Assembly (NCBI RefSeq): GCF_902859875.1
Contig: NZ_CADIKF010000029.1
Location: 25,702-89,701 of the forward strand
Reading direction: 5' to 3'
Origin: Paraburkholderia solisilvae
Lineage (GTDB): Bacteria > Pseudomonadota > Gammaproteobacteria > Burkholderiales > Burkholderiaceae
Length of the DNA stretch: 64,000 bases
Part shown: positions 17,591 through 26,222 of the stretch, piece after piece
How the letters are laid out: each line of letters begins with the position of its first letter
How positions within the stretch are numbered: position 1 is the first letter of the stretch
Program-made: the position numbers and the translations under genes
Notes under the pieces: model-generated
What the model was told of the DNA's origin: nothing
What the model saw: the letters and a program-made list of their open reading frames with translations, nothing else
Databases searched by the model: none

Positions 17591-18202
17591 TCAACCGTGA
17601 GTGGACGGCAGCGTGTTCCACCTTCGAATCGCGCGCGTGTCGCGCTCGAAGCCGAGAATGCTGACGGACGCGGTATCGAGATACAGATGCGCGCCGAACG
17701 TAACCGCATTCGCTATCCAGCATCCGGCAAGCGAGCGCAAGAAATGCGAATGCGAAAAGAGCGCAATGCGTCCCGGCATCGCCAGCAGGCGCTCGATCAG
17801 TGCGGACGCGCGCGCCTGCACCTGGGCAGCGCTCTCGCCTTGCGGAATCGGCGAATGCCACACCGCCCAATCGGGCACGCTCTCGTGAATCTCCGGGGTG
17901 GTGCGACCTTCGTAGATGCCGTAATCCCACTCGCGCAATTCGGGCTCCACTTCGACGCGTTCGCCGAGGCCTGCCAGCCGGCATGTATCGAGCGCCCGCA
18001 TGCGCGGGCTCGACAGCACCGCATCGAAGTGCACGTCGCGCAGCAACGGCAGCAGTGCGCGCGCCTGTTCGCATCCATGTTCGGTGAGCGGGATATCGGT
18101 GCGTCCGGTGTGTTTGCCGTTGAGGCTCCACTCCGTTTCGCCATGACGGATCAGCCAGATTTCGCGGTGGCCGGCTGTGTCGTGCTGGAGAGCGGTGTTC
18201 AT
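17591..18202 (-). CDS. Histidine phosphatase superfamily protein
   Basis: The protein has 203 aa. The catalytic RHG motif is at residues 19-21 (LIRHGETEWSLNGKHTGR) and the second His lies in IALFSHSHFLRS. It belongs to the phosphoglycerate-mutase-like phosphatases; the extended GKHTGRTDIPLT segment resembles sugar bisphosphatases of the yeast SHB17 type, but the substrate is not certain. GGAG supports the ATG at 18202. A longer frame to 18367 has no such site. Confidence 0.85.
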   Translation of the reverse strand: MNTALQHDTAGHREIWLIRHGETEWSLNGKHTGRTDIPLTEHGCEQARALLPLLRDVHFDAVLSSPRMRALDTCRLAGLGERVEVEPELREWDYGIYEGRTTPEIHESVPDWAVWHSPIPQGESAAQVQARASALIERLLAMPGRIALFSHSHFLRSLAGCWIANAVTFGAHLYLDTASVSILGFERDTRAIRRWNTLPSTHG

Positions 18203-18396
18203 CGTCTGACTCCGTGCTGGATATCTGCTTGCGATACTGGCCTGATGCCTGTCCGACATCTGCCCGACATCCGCCGGGCATCGTTCGGCGCCGCATCGCG
18301 GCGCTGCGCGGCGCGCGCCGCGCGAACGCGCAAGCGCGCGGACCTCGATTCTATGACAGCGGCACATTCAACGCCGCCGCACCGGGGAATGCCTGA

Positions 18397-18561
18397 TGCA
18401 GATTGGCACAAACCGTCGCGCGCGGACCCTCTATGCTGGCGAAATTGCCCACGGGCAGCTATACCGTTTACGCGCGGTACAAGACGGAAGAACAGCATCA
18501 GGCCGTTACCGTGTCCGGCAGCGGGCATCAGCGCCTGTCGTTCCGTTTCGGCATCCAGTGA
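18397..18561 (+). pseudogene. Remnant of a carboxypeptidase-regulatory-like domain protein
   Basis: In this frame, after an in-frame TGA, about 54 codons read as the C-terminal end of a beta-sandwich domain: a segment QTVARGPSMLAKLPTGSYTV, then a VTVSG-type strand and a terminal RLSFRFGIQ before the stop. Small exported Burkholderia proteins of this type end this way. The N-terminal half and signal peptide are missing from all frames upstream. No ribosome site precedes the only internal ATG (18433). I read it as a decayed gene; family assignment is by eye. Confidence 0.5.
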
Positions 18562-18595
18562 TGCCATGCACGTTGCATCGCACCGGGAGAACATC

Positions 18596-18994
18596 ATGCG
18601 GCCACATTCAATCCGAATGACTATCGCGATCGTCGCTTGCGGCGTGCTGGGCGCGTGCGCGTCGCCACAGGAACGCGCGAGCGAAAAAGACGACATGCTG
18701 GCAGCCGCGGGCTTCACGATCCTTCCGGCCAATACGCCCGAGCGCAGGCTCCAGCTGCAGACGCTGCCGCCCAATCGCGTCGTGCAGAAGATGCAAGGTT
18801 CGCGCGTGGTCTTTCTTTATGCGGACCCTTATGCGTGCGGCTGCCTTTATATCGGCGACCAGAACGCGTGGGATACCTACCGGCGCCAGCAGTTCCAGGC
18901 CAACCTCGCGCGCGAGCAGCAGATGACCGCGCAGATGAATGAGGAAGCCGCGTGGGATTGGGGTCCATGGGGGCCGGGGTGGTGGCGGTATTGA
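18596..18994 (+). CDS. Small lipoprotein, function unknown
   Basis: The protein has 132 aa. A signal peptide ends in a lipobox GVLGAC with Cys21 as the lipid-modified residue. The mature part has a Cys pair in YACGCLYIG, a Gln/Glu-rich helix and a Trp/Gly-rich tail (WDWGPWGPGWWRY). It resembles small uncharacterised Burkholderia lipoproteins. GGGAG supports the ATG at 18596. It would sit in the outer or inner membrane facing the periplasm. Confidence 0.8.
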   Translation: MRPHSIRMTIAIVACGVLGACASPQERASEKDDMLAAAGFTILPANTPERRLQLQTLPPNRVVQKMQGSRVVFLYADPYACGCLYIGDQNAWDTYRRQQFQANLAREQQMTAQMNEEAAWDWGPWGPGWWRY

Positions 18995-19056
18995 AGCGAC
19001 GTGCCGCATCCGAGCGGTTCATTTACCGGGTTTGATCGGGTGATTCTATCGGCACA

Positions 19057-19914
19057 TTACGTGCCGGTAGCAGCAACGCGCACGAACATCAGCAAGCCGA
19101 CCATGACGATCACCGCGCCGATAACGCGCGCAACAGATTCGCCTTGCGGCGCGAGACGCTCGGCGGTAGTCGCCACGGTCACGGCTGCCATTGCGCGCAG
19201 ATCGATCATGCCGGCAGCGAGCAGCACGATCATCAGACCCGCACAGCAGCCCGCACAATGCAGCCCGTGGCGCACACCGGTCCGCCAGGCGGCGCCGATC
19301 TCCGGCGGCAATGCCTGGGCACAAGCGAATGCGGGCCGGCAGCTAGCGAGCAGATGCGCCTTCCACGCGCTGAACTGCAGCATGCCGGCCATCAGCAGGA
19401 CGGCGCCGAGCGCAAGCGGACCGGTGCGCGCAAGCGCGGGCCATTGCCATGCGAGCGCGGCGAGCGCCGCACCCGGCGGAAACACGGCCGCGCCGAGCGC
19501 GGCCCAAACCACGAAGTAACCGATGCCGACCGCCGCGGTCAATCGTGCCGCGCGCGCATGCGCGTGGCCCAAACGGCCGACCGCCTCGTGATAACGCCAT
19601 AGCACCGGCGCAAGCGATGGCAGCATCATCGCGACCATCATCACGATCCACATGCCGACGAACGACATCGCGGCGCGCGGCCACGATTGCCCGCACATCC
19701 GCGACCATGCGATCGACATCGACCAGCCGCCGGGCATCGGCATCTCGCCCGCCGTCGACATCGACACACAGCCGATCACCGTCAGCACAGCGCTCGCGAT
19801 GAACAGCAACGCGCAGACGCCGACGAACGCGCGCCGCGACGCTCGCCGTGGTGTACCACGCGCTGCAAGCGCTACGGCCGATGGCCGGGCAATGGTTGTG
19901 CGGACAACGTTCAC
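19057..19914 (-). CDS. DUF2182 integral membrane protein
   Basis: The protein has 285 aa with about seven membrane helices. The MWIVMMVAMMLPSLAPVLW segment and a Cys/His motif (HGLHCAGCCAGLM) identify DUF2182, described as a predicted metal-binding membrane family with no proven role. It starts with GTG at 19914, three bases after the DUF899 stop, so the two are co-translated. A divergent HTH gene may control both. Confidence 0.8.
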   Translation of the reverse strand: MNVVRTTIARPSAVALAARGTPRRASRRAFVGVCALLFIASAVLTVIGCVSMSTAGEMPMPGGWSMSIAWSRMCGQSWPRAAMSFVGMWIVMMVAMMLPSLAPVLWRYHEAVGRLGHAHARAARLTAAVGIGYFVVWAALGAAVFPPGAALAALAWQWPALARTGPLALGAVLLMAGMLQFSAWKAHLLASCRPAFACAQALPPEIGAAWRTGVRHGLHCAGCCAGLMIVLLAAGMIDLRAMAAVTVATTAERLAPQGESVARVIGAVIVMVGLLMFVRVAATGT

Positions 19915-19917
19915 GGT

Positions 19918-20703
19918 TCACCCCGCTGCTTTGGCGTTGCGGTCGCGGTCGTACTCGTCATGCCGGCGCCACCAGACCCCCGTTTCGTTGCGCCCCTTCG
20001 GCGCGCGGTCGAGCCACTGATACATGCCCCACACGCTGTCGACGCCGCGCGCATACGTCGAATACGCGTGGTAGACGACGCCGTCTTCGAGCACGAAGGT
20101 GCTGAGTCCCGGTCTGTCTTGCGCATAGGTCGCCGCATCCGTGCCGCAGCGCGCGGCGAACTCGGCAACCGGCGCCGGCGGCGGTGTCATATCCATCGCG
20201 TGGCCGCCACGCTCGTAGTTGTATTCGACCGCACCGCTCTTCTGCTGCTCGGCGGTAAACGACACGTTGAAATCGAAGTTGAAGTCGCTGTCGAGCGACG
20301 ACGCCCACGGAAACGTCCAGCCCATGCGCTGCCTGTACGCATGCAGCTTCGCAAGCGGCGCGCGCGACACGGCCATCAGCATCACGTCGTGGTGCGCCAG
20401 ATGCACCGCGATGCCGTCGAATCCGTCGGCAATCGCCGAGCACGACGGGCAGCCGGCCTTGTAGTCCGGCCCGAACATGAAGTGATAGACGATCAGTTGC
20501 GAGCGCCCTCTGAAAAGATCGGGCAGCGTCGCACTGCCTTGATCGGTGTCGAACCGGTAGGTCTGGTCGACACGCACCCACGGCAGCGCCTGACGCTGCT
20601 GCGCGAGTTCGTCGCCACGCCGGGTATAGGCCTTTTCCGCTTCAAGCAGTTCGAGCCGCGCAGCGAGCCATTGCTCGCGGGTTGCGGTTGGATGTGTCGT
20701 CAT
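19918..20703 (-). CDS. DUF899 thioredoxin-like protein
   Basis: The protein has 261 aa. DUF899 proteins have a thioredoxin-like fold. Here the Cys pair C85-P-S-C88 sits in YKAGCPSCSAIADGF, and the family ending GVDSVWGMYQWLDRAPKGRN is clear. The role is unknown; a redox or peroxiredoxin-like activity is plausible. GGAGG supports the ATG at 20703. It forms an operon with the DUF2182 membrane protein. Confidence 0.85.
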   Translation of the reverse strand: MTTHPTATREQWLAARLELLEAEKAYTRRGDELAQQRQALPWVRVDQTYRFDTDQGSATLPDLFRGRSQLIVYHFMFGPDYKAGCPSCSAIADGFDGIAVHLAHHDVMLMAVSRAPLAKLHAYRQRMGWTFPWASSLDSDFNFDFNVSFTAEQQKSGAVEYNYERGGHAMDMTPPPAPVAEFAARCGTDAATYAQDRPGLSTFVLEDGVVYHAYSTYARGVDSVWGMYQWLDRAPKGRNETGVWWRRHDEYDRDRNAKAAG

Positions 20704-20835
20704 CTTTCGTCCCTCCTTTAGGTATCCTGTGACGGATGTCGGATTGCCGAAGCAGCACAATGCCGCAGTCGTGAAGCCAGATTAGCTGGCCTGATCGCAA
20801 CCAGGGGAGTGACAAGTGTGTCGGGATTCGTCTGA

Positions 20836-22056
20836 ATGGATTCGTTGATCACCTCGGCCGCGCGCGCCCTTGCAGCCGGCGATCCGCTCGGCGCACTCAA
20901 TCGCGTGGCGTTGCGCGACGACGCGCCCGCGCTCGCACTGCGCGGCATTGCGATGGCGCAGCTTGGCGAGCTGGCTCGCGCGAAGGCGCTGGTGCGCAGC
21001 GCGGCGCGAGCGTTCGGCGCGAAAGAGGCGGTCGCGCGAGCGCGCTGCGTGGTCGCCGAAGCGGAAATCGCACTCGCATCGCGCGATCTCGGCTGGCCCG
21101 CGAAAGCGCTCGACGCGGCGCGGGCGACGCTCGAGGCGCACGGCGACCGCGTGAACGCCGCGCATGCGCGCTACCTCGCGGTGCGGCGGCTGCTGCTGAT
21201 CGGGCGCCTCGACGATGCTGAGGCTTTGCTTGCCGGACTCGAGCCCACGCCGCTGCCGCCCGCGTTGAGCGCGGCGCACGAACTGGTGGTGGCGGGTATC
21301 GCGATGCGCCGCTTGCGCAGCGGCCCGGCACGCGCGGCGCTCGCCCGCGCGGCGCATGCGGCGCGCGTGGCCGGCATTGCGGCGCTAAGCGCGGAGGTGG
21401 AAAGCGCATCGCGGGTGCTGGATGCGCCCGCCGCCCGTAGCATTACGGGCGGCAACGAAAAGGCGTTGCTGCTCGACGAGGTGGAAGCGCTGCTGAAGTC
21501 GGACGCGCTCGTGATCGATGCGTGCCGTTATGCCGTGCGCGATGCGGATACGGTGGTGCCGCTCGCGCGGCGGCCGGTGCTGTTCACGCTGGCGCGCGCA
21601 CTCGCCGAAGCGTGGCCCGGCGATGTGCCGCGCGACACGCTGATCGCGCGCGCGTTCCGTACGAAGCACGCGGACGACACGCATCGCGCGCGATTGCGCG
21701 TCGAGCTCGGGCGCTTGCGCGCGATATTGCGCCCGCTCGCCGGCGTGCACGCGACCGCACGCGGCTTCGCGCTGGCGCCGCGCAGGCCGCGCGAAGTGGT
21801 GGTGCTTGCGCAGCCGGTCGAAGGCGAGCACGCGGCGATGCTCGCATTTCTGTCGGATGGCGAAGCGTGGTCGAGCTCGGCGCTCGCGCTTGCGCTGGGC
21901 GCAAGCCAGCGGACCGTGCAGCGCGCACTCGAATCGCTCGCGCGCGGCGGCAAGGTGCAGTCGTTCGGACGCGGCCGCGCGCAGCGCTGGATGACGCCGG
22001 CCGTGCCGGGGTTTTCGGCGGTGTTGCTGCTGGCTGGGGCGTTGCCGGATGCGTAG
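20836..22056 (+). CDS. HTH regulator with TPR-like N-terminal half
   Basis: The protein has 406 aa. The N-terminal half (1 to about 190) is Ala-rich helical and TPR-like. The C-terminal part has two winged-helix-like segments, one around DVPRDTLIARAFRTKHADDT and one around SSSALALALGASQRTVQRAL. It is divergent from the DUF899/DUF2182 operon, with 132 bp between, and probably controls it. I do not know its signal. Codon use is typical of the flanks; the lower-GC island begins right after its stop. Confidence 0.75.
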   Translation: MDSLITSAARALAAGDPLGALNRVALRDDAPALALRGIAMAQLGELARAKALVRSAARAFGAKEAVARARCVVAEAEIALASRDLGWPAKALDAARATLEAHGDRVNAAHARYLAVRRLLLIGRLDDAEALLAGLEPTPLPPALSAAHELVVAGIAMRRLRSGPARAALARAAHAARVAGIAALSAEVESASRVLDAPAARSITGGNEKALLLDEVEALLKSDALVIDACRYAVRDADTVVPLARRPVLFTLARALAEAWPGDVPRDTLIARAFRTKHADDTHRARLRVELGRLRAILRPLAGVHATARGFALAPRRPREVVVLAQPVEGEHAAMLAFLSDGEAWSSSALALALGASQRTVQRALESLARGGKVQSFGRGRAQRWMTPAVPGFSAVLLLAGALPDA

Positions 22057-22074
22057 CACCTGGAGGAAACGCGT

Positions 22075-22449
22075 CTACGACACATAGCAGAAGGATTGGG
22101 GCGCGACGCCGCTTTCCAGCACGGACGGCAACTCAAGCGGCTTCTCGTAGCGCCGCGCATCCTTCACCTTGATCGCGTGCGCGACCTCACGCCCGGCGAA
22201 ATACTCGTTGAAGAACCGCTTCGTAATGCCGGAAAACCCCTTGGTACGAGACCACAGTTTGCGAGGCGATTCGGAGATGAATCCGTCAATATCGAACTCG
22301 CCGACAACCTTTCCCACCGGCTTCGTGGCATAGATCAGGGCGGTCTTTACGCCTGACGCCTTCGGAAGCGCCTTTCTGAATTCGAAATGCTTTTCTCCGA
22401 GAAGGATCTTCTCGGCAAATTCGGGCTTAATGGATAACAAGACTTTCAT
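22075..22449 (-). CDS. ASCH-domain (PUA-like) protein
   Basis: The protein has 124 aa, essentially one ASCH domain: MKVLLSIKPEFAEKILLGEK with the family E-F-R (HFEFRK), then ALIYATKPVGKVVGEFDID. ASCH domains resemble RNA-binding PUA domains and some hydrolyse modified nucleosides. The start overlaps the upstream GNAT gene by 23 bases and has AAGGGGG as ribosome site. Composition is clearly less GC-rich than the neighbours, pointing to transfer. Likely acts together with the GNAT protein. Confidence 0.75.
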   Translation of the reverse strand: MKVLLSIKPEFAEKILLGEKHFEFRKALPKASGVKTALIYATKPVGKVVGEFDIDGFISESPRKLWSRTKGFSGITKRFFNEYFAGREVAHAIKVKDARRYEKPLELPSVLESGVAPQSFCYVS

Positions 22450-23476
22450 GCACACCCCCTTGTCTAATGATGTTGAGAAACTGCGCATGGGTAAGGGGCA
22501 GAAAGCCCCAATACGCGCTTGCGTCCAGTCCGGCATTTTCAATCATCGCGCCACGCGTGATTCGCTTCTTCAACGCGATGTTGTATGTAAAACGGATCAC
22601 ATAAGGATAACGCCGGGTCGCCCAGAAGCGGCTTAACTCGTCTTCCGTGAAGACGCTGTACGGTCTGCAATAGACTAGAAACGCATCGCGGGATGGAAAA
22701 GAGTGGATCGAACGAAATTCTTCGACGACGCAAACCGACGTCGCAACGGAGCGATGATGAGCGGCCCCCAGCCCGTCGGAGGTTCGGTAAATTAACAGCA
22801 CGTCGCCGAGCCTGAGCGCGTCCACGCCCCTCATTGCAGTGAGATACACCTTATGGATGCTATTGGTATGCGAAACGTCCTGCACGATGTCCGCAGTTTC
22901 CGTCTTGAGAATCGAGTCCGGTAGCAAGCGCGTATGCCATTCAGGCTTTAGCGAAAGCAGATACGCTCGTTGACCGGCAAGCCTCACGACCGGGTACCGC
23001 GCGACGACATCGTCATGAACGTCGCAGAGCCGTTTGACGAACACCGATTCAATGCCATTGACAGATGTCTTGGACGCGCGCCGGATGAAGCCGTAGCGCT
23101 CTAACAGCGCGATCAACGCGGCATGCTCGTCGAAGACCGTCACATAGATCTCCTGGACACCTTCGTAGGTCGCATGATCGAAAATCTTCTTGATAAACCG
23201 TTCACCGAGTTTCGTACCATGCGCGTTGATCTTGAGCGTTCCGATTTTTAAGCGTTTGGCAGCTGGCAACACTGGATCGACATCGGAAACGGCGCCTTCC
23301 TCAATCTTTATGTACAGAAAGCCATCGATAGCACCATTCTGGTTTGTGAAAACGTAAGCAGTATCTTGATTTTTTCTGACAAACCATTCCGAGAACTCGG
23401 AATAGCTAGCTTTAAGCGAGTCAAAGAACGGATCGTTCAGGTCGATATCTCGAAAGTATTTACGCTCAAGCAGCAT
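22427..23476 (-). CDS. GNAT acetyltransferase fused to a PUA-like domain
   Basis: The protein has 349 aa. Residues 1 to about 150 look like a GNAT N-acetyltransferase: DGFLYIKIEEG, then KINAHGTKLGERFIKKIFDH (acetyl-CoA loop region) and ALLERYGFIRR. Residues 160-349 contain a second module with strands such as YPYVIRFTYNIALKKRIT, like PUA/EVE/ASCH domains. The AGGGGGG ribosome site at the start is strong. The gene overlaps the ASCH gene, so the pair is one operon in a low-GC insert. The substrate could be an RNA or a tRNA-linked group; this is inference. Confidence 0.7.
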   Translation of the reverse strand: MLLERKYFRDIDLNDPFFDSLKASYSEFSEWFVRKNQDTAYVFTNQNGAIDGFLYIKIEEGAVSDVDPVLPAAKRLKIGTLKINAHGTKLGERFIKKIFDHATYEGVQEIYVTVFDEHAALIALLERYGFIRRASKTSVNGIESVFVKRLCDVHDDVVARYPVVRLAGQRAYLLSLKPEWHTRLLPDSILKTETADIVQDVSHTNSIHKVYLTAMRGVDALRLGDVLLIYRTSDGLGAAHHRSVATSVCVVEEFRSIHSFPSRDAFLVYCRPYSVFTEDELSRFWATRRYPYVIRFTYNIALKKRITRGAMIENAGLDASAYWGFLPLTHAQFLNIIRQGGVHESLVIH

Positions 23477-23856
23477 TTTCCCCCCTATTTTTAGTGTGGA
23501 ATCCTCATATCTATGATGTGATAAAGCGGAGGATATTGGAAGGCGCGGGCACAGTGAAATCGATCAGACGTTGGGCCCCGCCTTCGAGTCAGACCATGCG
23601 GTCGTGGCAACGATATCGGACCGCAGCCGAGCGGTGGCCGACCTGAGTGATGCCTATCAGCATCAATTCATCACAAATCAGAATGCATCGAATCTCATCA
23701 ATTCATTTTTTATGATGCGGGTTGACGCCTATCCTGTGTGGGTCGCCAGCGCGCATCGCGTCACGGGTCGCGCCGCCAGCATTCAGTGAAATGACGTGAT
23801 GTCATCGACGTCCTCCCGCGTGCGGCGCGGCATGGACTGACCAACACGAGGGTCCC
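23477..23856. other. AT-rich intergenic edge of the island
   Basis: About 380 bp of lower GC, holding the promoter of the GNAT/ASCH pair and no convincing gene. The 10-bp direct repeat CATCAATTCA occurs at 23661-23670 and 23696-23705. I found no attachment site or transposase remnant. Confidence 0.45.
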
Positions 23857-25119
23857 ATGGCACTTTCCGCCGACGCACTCGAACCGGCGCACGCACCGCA
23901 ATCCGAACCCGCCAGCTACGTGCTGCGCAACCAGTCGTACTGGCAACGCAATCTCGCCGTCTGCGTATTCGGCTCGTTCACCACGCTCGTCAGCCTGAGC
24001 ATGCTGCTGCCGTTCCTGCCGTTGTACGTTGCGCAACTCGGCGTGAAGTCGCCGGCCGACGTCGTGCAATGGTCCGGCGTCTCGTTCGGCGCGACCTTCT
24101 TCGGCACCGCGATCACCGCGCCGATCTGGGGGCGTCTTGCCGATCGCTACGGCCGCAAACCGATGCTCGTGCGCGCGGCGCTCGGCATGGCGGTCGTGAT
24201 GTCGCTGATCGGCATCGCGCACAGCGTCACCGAGCTCGTCGCGCTGCGCCTCGTGGCCGGCCTGGTCGGCGGGTACGCGTCGGCTTCCATCGTGATGATC
24301 GGCACGCAAGCGCCGCGCGAGCGCGCCGGATGGGCGCTCGGCGTGCTCTCCACCGGCGCGCTGTCAGGCAATCTGATCGGGCCGCTGGTCGGCGGCTTCC
24401 TGCCGGATCTGGTCGGCATTCGCGGCACGTTCTTCGTCGGCGGCGCAATGATCGCCGTCGCGGCCGCCGCGACCATCCTCTTCGTGCGCGAAGATTTCGA
24501 CCGCCACGCCGATACGAAGCCCCGCAGCGACGCGACCGGCGAGCGCAGCCCGAACGCGCATCGCGCGGTCATCGCGTCGCTGCTCGTCACCGCGATGACG
24601 GTGCTGTTCGCCAATATGTCGATCGAGCCGATCATCACCGTGTACGTCGCCCAGCTCGGCGTGCCGCACGCACACCTCGCGCGCATGGCCGGCATCATCA
24701 TGGCGGCATCCGCGTTCGGCAGCATGCTGACCGCGCCGCGCCTGGGTGCGCTCGCCGATCGCATCGGCAGCTGGAACGTGATCATCGGCTGCCTCGTGGT
24801 GACCGGCCTGCTGATGCTGCCGCAAGCGTTCGTCACGCACTGGTGGCAGTTGGCGCTGCTGCGCGGCCTGATGGGCATGACGATCGCGGGCCTGTTGCCG
24901 TCGATCGCGAAGATGGTGCGTCACCTCGTCGACGAAAGCCACTCGGGCAAGACGCTCGGCTATCTGCAATCGGCGCAATTCTCCGGACAGGTGATCGGCC
25001 CACTCGTCGGCGGCCAGATCGGCGCGCATGCGGGCCTGCATCAGGTGTTCTTCGTGACCGGCACGCTGCTCGTGTTGTGCGCGGCGTTGAACTACTGGAT
25101 GCGTGCGCGTAGTGCTTAG
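23857..25119 (+). CDS. MFS efflux transporter (MdtG/TetA-like)
   Basis: The protein has 420 aa with twelve predicted membrane helices. The family motif GRLADRYGRKPML lies after helix 2, and LGALADRIGSW in the second half. This arrangement is typical of drug:H+ antiporters of the MdtG group, which export toxic compounds across the inner membrane. The substrate is unknown. It is a stand-alone gene. Confidence 0.83.
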   Translation: MALSADALEPAHAPQSEPASYVLRNQSYWQRNLAVCVFGSFTTLVSLSMLLPFLPLYVAQLGVKSPADVVQWSGVSFGATFFGTAITAPIWGRLADRYGRKPMLVRAALGMAVVMSLIGIAHSVTELVALRLVAGLVGGYASASIVMIGTQAPRERAGWALGVLSTGALSGNLIGPLVGGFLPDLVGIRGTFFVGGAMIAVAAAATILFVREDFDRHADTKPRSDATGERSPNAHRAVIASLLVTAMTVLFANMSIEPIITVYVAQLGVPHAHLARMAGIIMAASAFGSMLTAPRLGALADRIGSWNVIIGCLVVTGLLMLPQAFVTHWWQLALLRGLMGMTIAGLLPSIAKMVRHLVDESHSGKTLGYLQSAQFSGQVIGPLVGGQIGAHAGLHQVFFVTGTLLVLCAALNYWMRARSA

Positions 25120-25327
25120 TGCGTAACGCGTTGGGCGTTGGGCGCAGTGCATCGGGCGTCACGCCTCACGCATCAGGCCGGCGTGCCGATTCACGATTCG
25201 CGACGGTCTTGTTACTCCCCGGCGTCGCGGTCGAGCGGATAGGATGCCTGCATCGACACACCATCTGGACTCGCTGCACAATGCCAGCCAGGCGCTAAAG
25301 CGTTCACCAGACCCCACGGGAGACATC

Positions 25328-25963
25328 ATGAAACGATCCGCCGCCGAAGTGCTTCACGAGTATGGCCCGTTCCCCGGCGTCGACAAGATAGGCGGCGTCA
25401 CCTATGACGGTCAGCGCGTATGGATTGCGGCCGGCGCGACACTCAAGGCATTCGATCCGTCGACCGGCAACACGCTGCGCTCGATCGACGTCGCAGCCGA
25501 CGCGGGCACCGCGTTCGACGGCCGGCACCTGTTTCAGATTGCCGATAGCCGCATCCAGAAGATCGACCCGGACACCGGCCGCGTGCTCGCGACCATTCCC
25601 GCGCCGGGCAATGGCGGCGATTCCGGCCTCACATGGGCCGAGGGCACGTTATGGGTCGGTGTGTACCGCGAACGCAAGATCCATCAGATCGATCCGCAGA
25701 CCGGCGCGATTCTGCGCACGATCGAATCGAATCGCTTCGTCACCGGCGTCACGTGGGTCGACTCGGAACTCTGGCATGCGACGTGGGAAAACGACGCAAG
25801 CGAGTTGCGGCATGTGGATACGCAAACGGGAGAGGTGCTCGAAAAGCTCGATATGCCGTCGGGTATCGGCGTATCGGGACTCGAGTCGAACGGGGCCGAC
25901 GTGTTCTATTGCGGCGGCGGCACGAGCGGCAAGGTGCGCGCAGTGCGCAAACCGAAGAAATAA
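25328..25963 (+). CDS. Beta-propeller (PQQ/glutamine-cyclotransferase-like) protein
   Basis: The protein has 211 aa built of repeated blades such as GVTYDGQRVWIAAGATLKAF, GLTWAEGTLWVGVYRERKIH and GVTWVDSELWHATWE. Each has the pattern D-x-x-T/D-G ending the previous strand. It resembles cytosolic relatives of glutaminyl cyclotransferases and YncE-like repeat proteins, without a signal peptide. Catalytic residues cannot be assigned. GGGAG supports the ATG at 25328; the upstream in-frame ATG at 25244 has none. Confidence 0.7.
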   Translation: MKRSAAEVLHEYGPFPGVDKIGGVTYDGQRVWIAAGATLKAFDPSTGNTLRSIDVAADAGTAFDGRHLFQIADSRIQKIDPDTGRVLATIPAPGNGGDSGLTWAEGTLWVGVYRERKIHQIDPQTGAILRTIESNRFVTGVTWVDSELWHATWENDASELRHVDTQTGEVLEKLDMPSGIGVSGLESNGADVFYCGGGTSGKVRAVRKPKK

Positions 25964-25983
25964 CGTTATACGAATCGCTTGGT

Positions 25984-26011
25984 TTGAGTGCGCCGGAGGA
26001 GCCGATAGAAT
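25984..26011 (+). promoter_or_regulatory. Predicted sigma-70 promoter of a small RNA
   Basis: TTGAGT (25984-25989) and TAGAAT (26006-26011) separated by 16 bp. No protein start follows before a strong terminator at 26148-26185. Confidence 0.5.
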
Positions 26012-26017
26012 GGTCTC

Positions 26018-26186
26018 GTCTCCTCTGTGAATCCAACGCTGCGTAAGTCACGGTCAGCGGTTCGACACTGACCGCGGTTTGTGCAGCGAGTCGACCGAAG
26101 TGGGCGCTTTAGCGCTTGCTTTGGCCAGTCTTTGGACATGGGTTTAGGTCCCGGTATCGATCGATGCCGGGACTTTTTTCTTTTTT
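26018..26186 (+). ncRNA. Candidate small RNA, about 170 nt
   Basis: Between a promoter-like element and a clear intrinsic terminator the sequence has no good frame but three hairpins. Hairpin 1 has arms CGGTCAG/CTGACCG (26051-26074). Hairpin 2 is centred on 26104-26115 with GCGC/GCGC and outer pairs CCGAAG/CTTTGG. Hairpin 3 is the terminator. This is the layout of a trans-acting sRNA. I do not recognise a named family; the 5' end is estimated from the promoter. Confidence 0.55.
26148..26185 (+). terminator. Intrinsic terminator
   Basis: Arms GTCCCGG (26148-26154) and CCGGGAC (26167-26173) are perfect and extend inward by three more pairs, followed by TTTTTTCTTTTTT. It ends the candidate small RNA, or read-through from the beta-propeller gene. 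Confidence 0.9.
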
Positions 26187-26222
26187 GCCACACATGTCAA
26201 CGAAGCGACGCCGCGCTACCGC

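Noticed and set aside
17255..18595. Long plus-strand open frame leading into the lipoprotein gene
   Set aside because: Its amino acid make-up is Arg/Ala/His rich, it is antisense to the histidine phosphatase, and the real lipoprotein starts at 18596 with its own ribosome site and signal peptide.
23571..23789. 72-codon frame at the edge of the low-GC island
   Set aside because: No ribosome site, no family resemblance; probably chance in AT-richer DNA.
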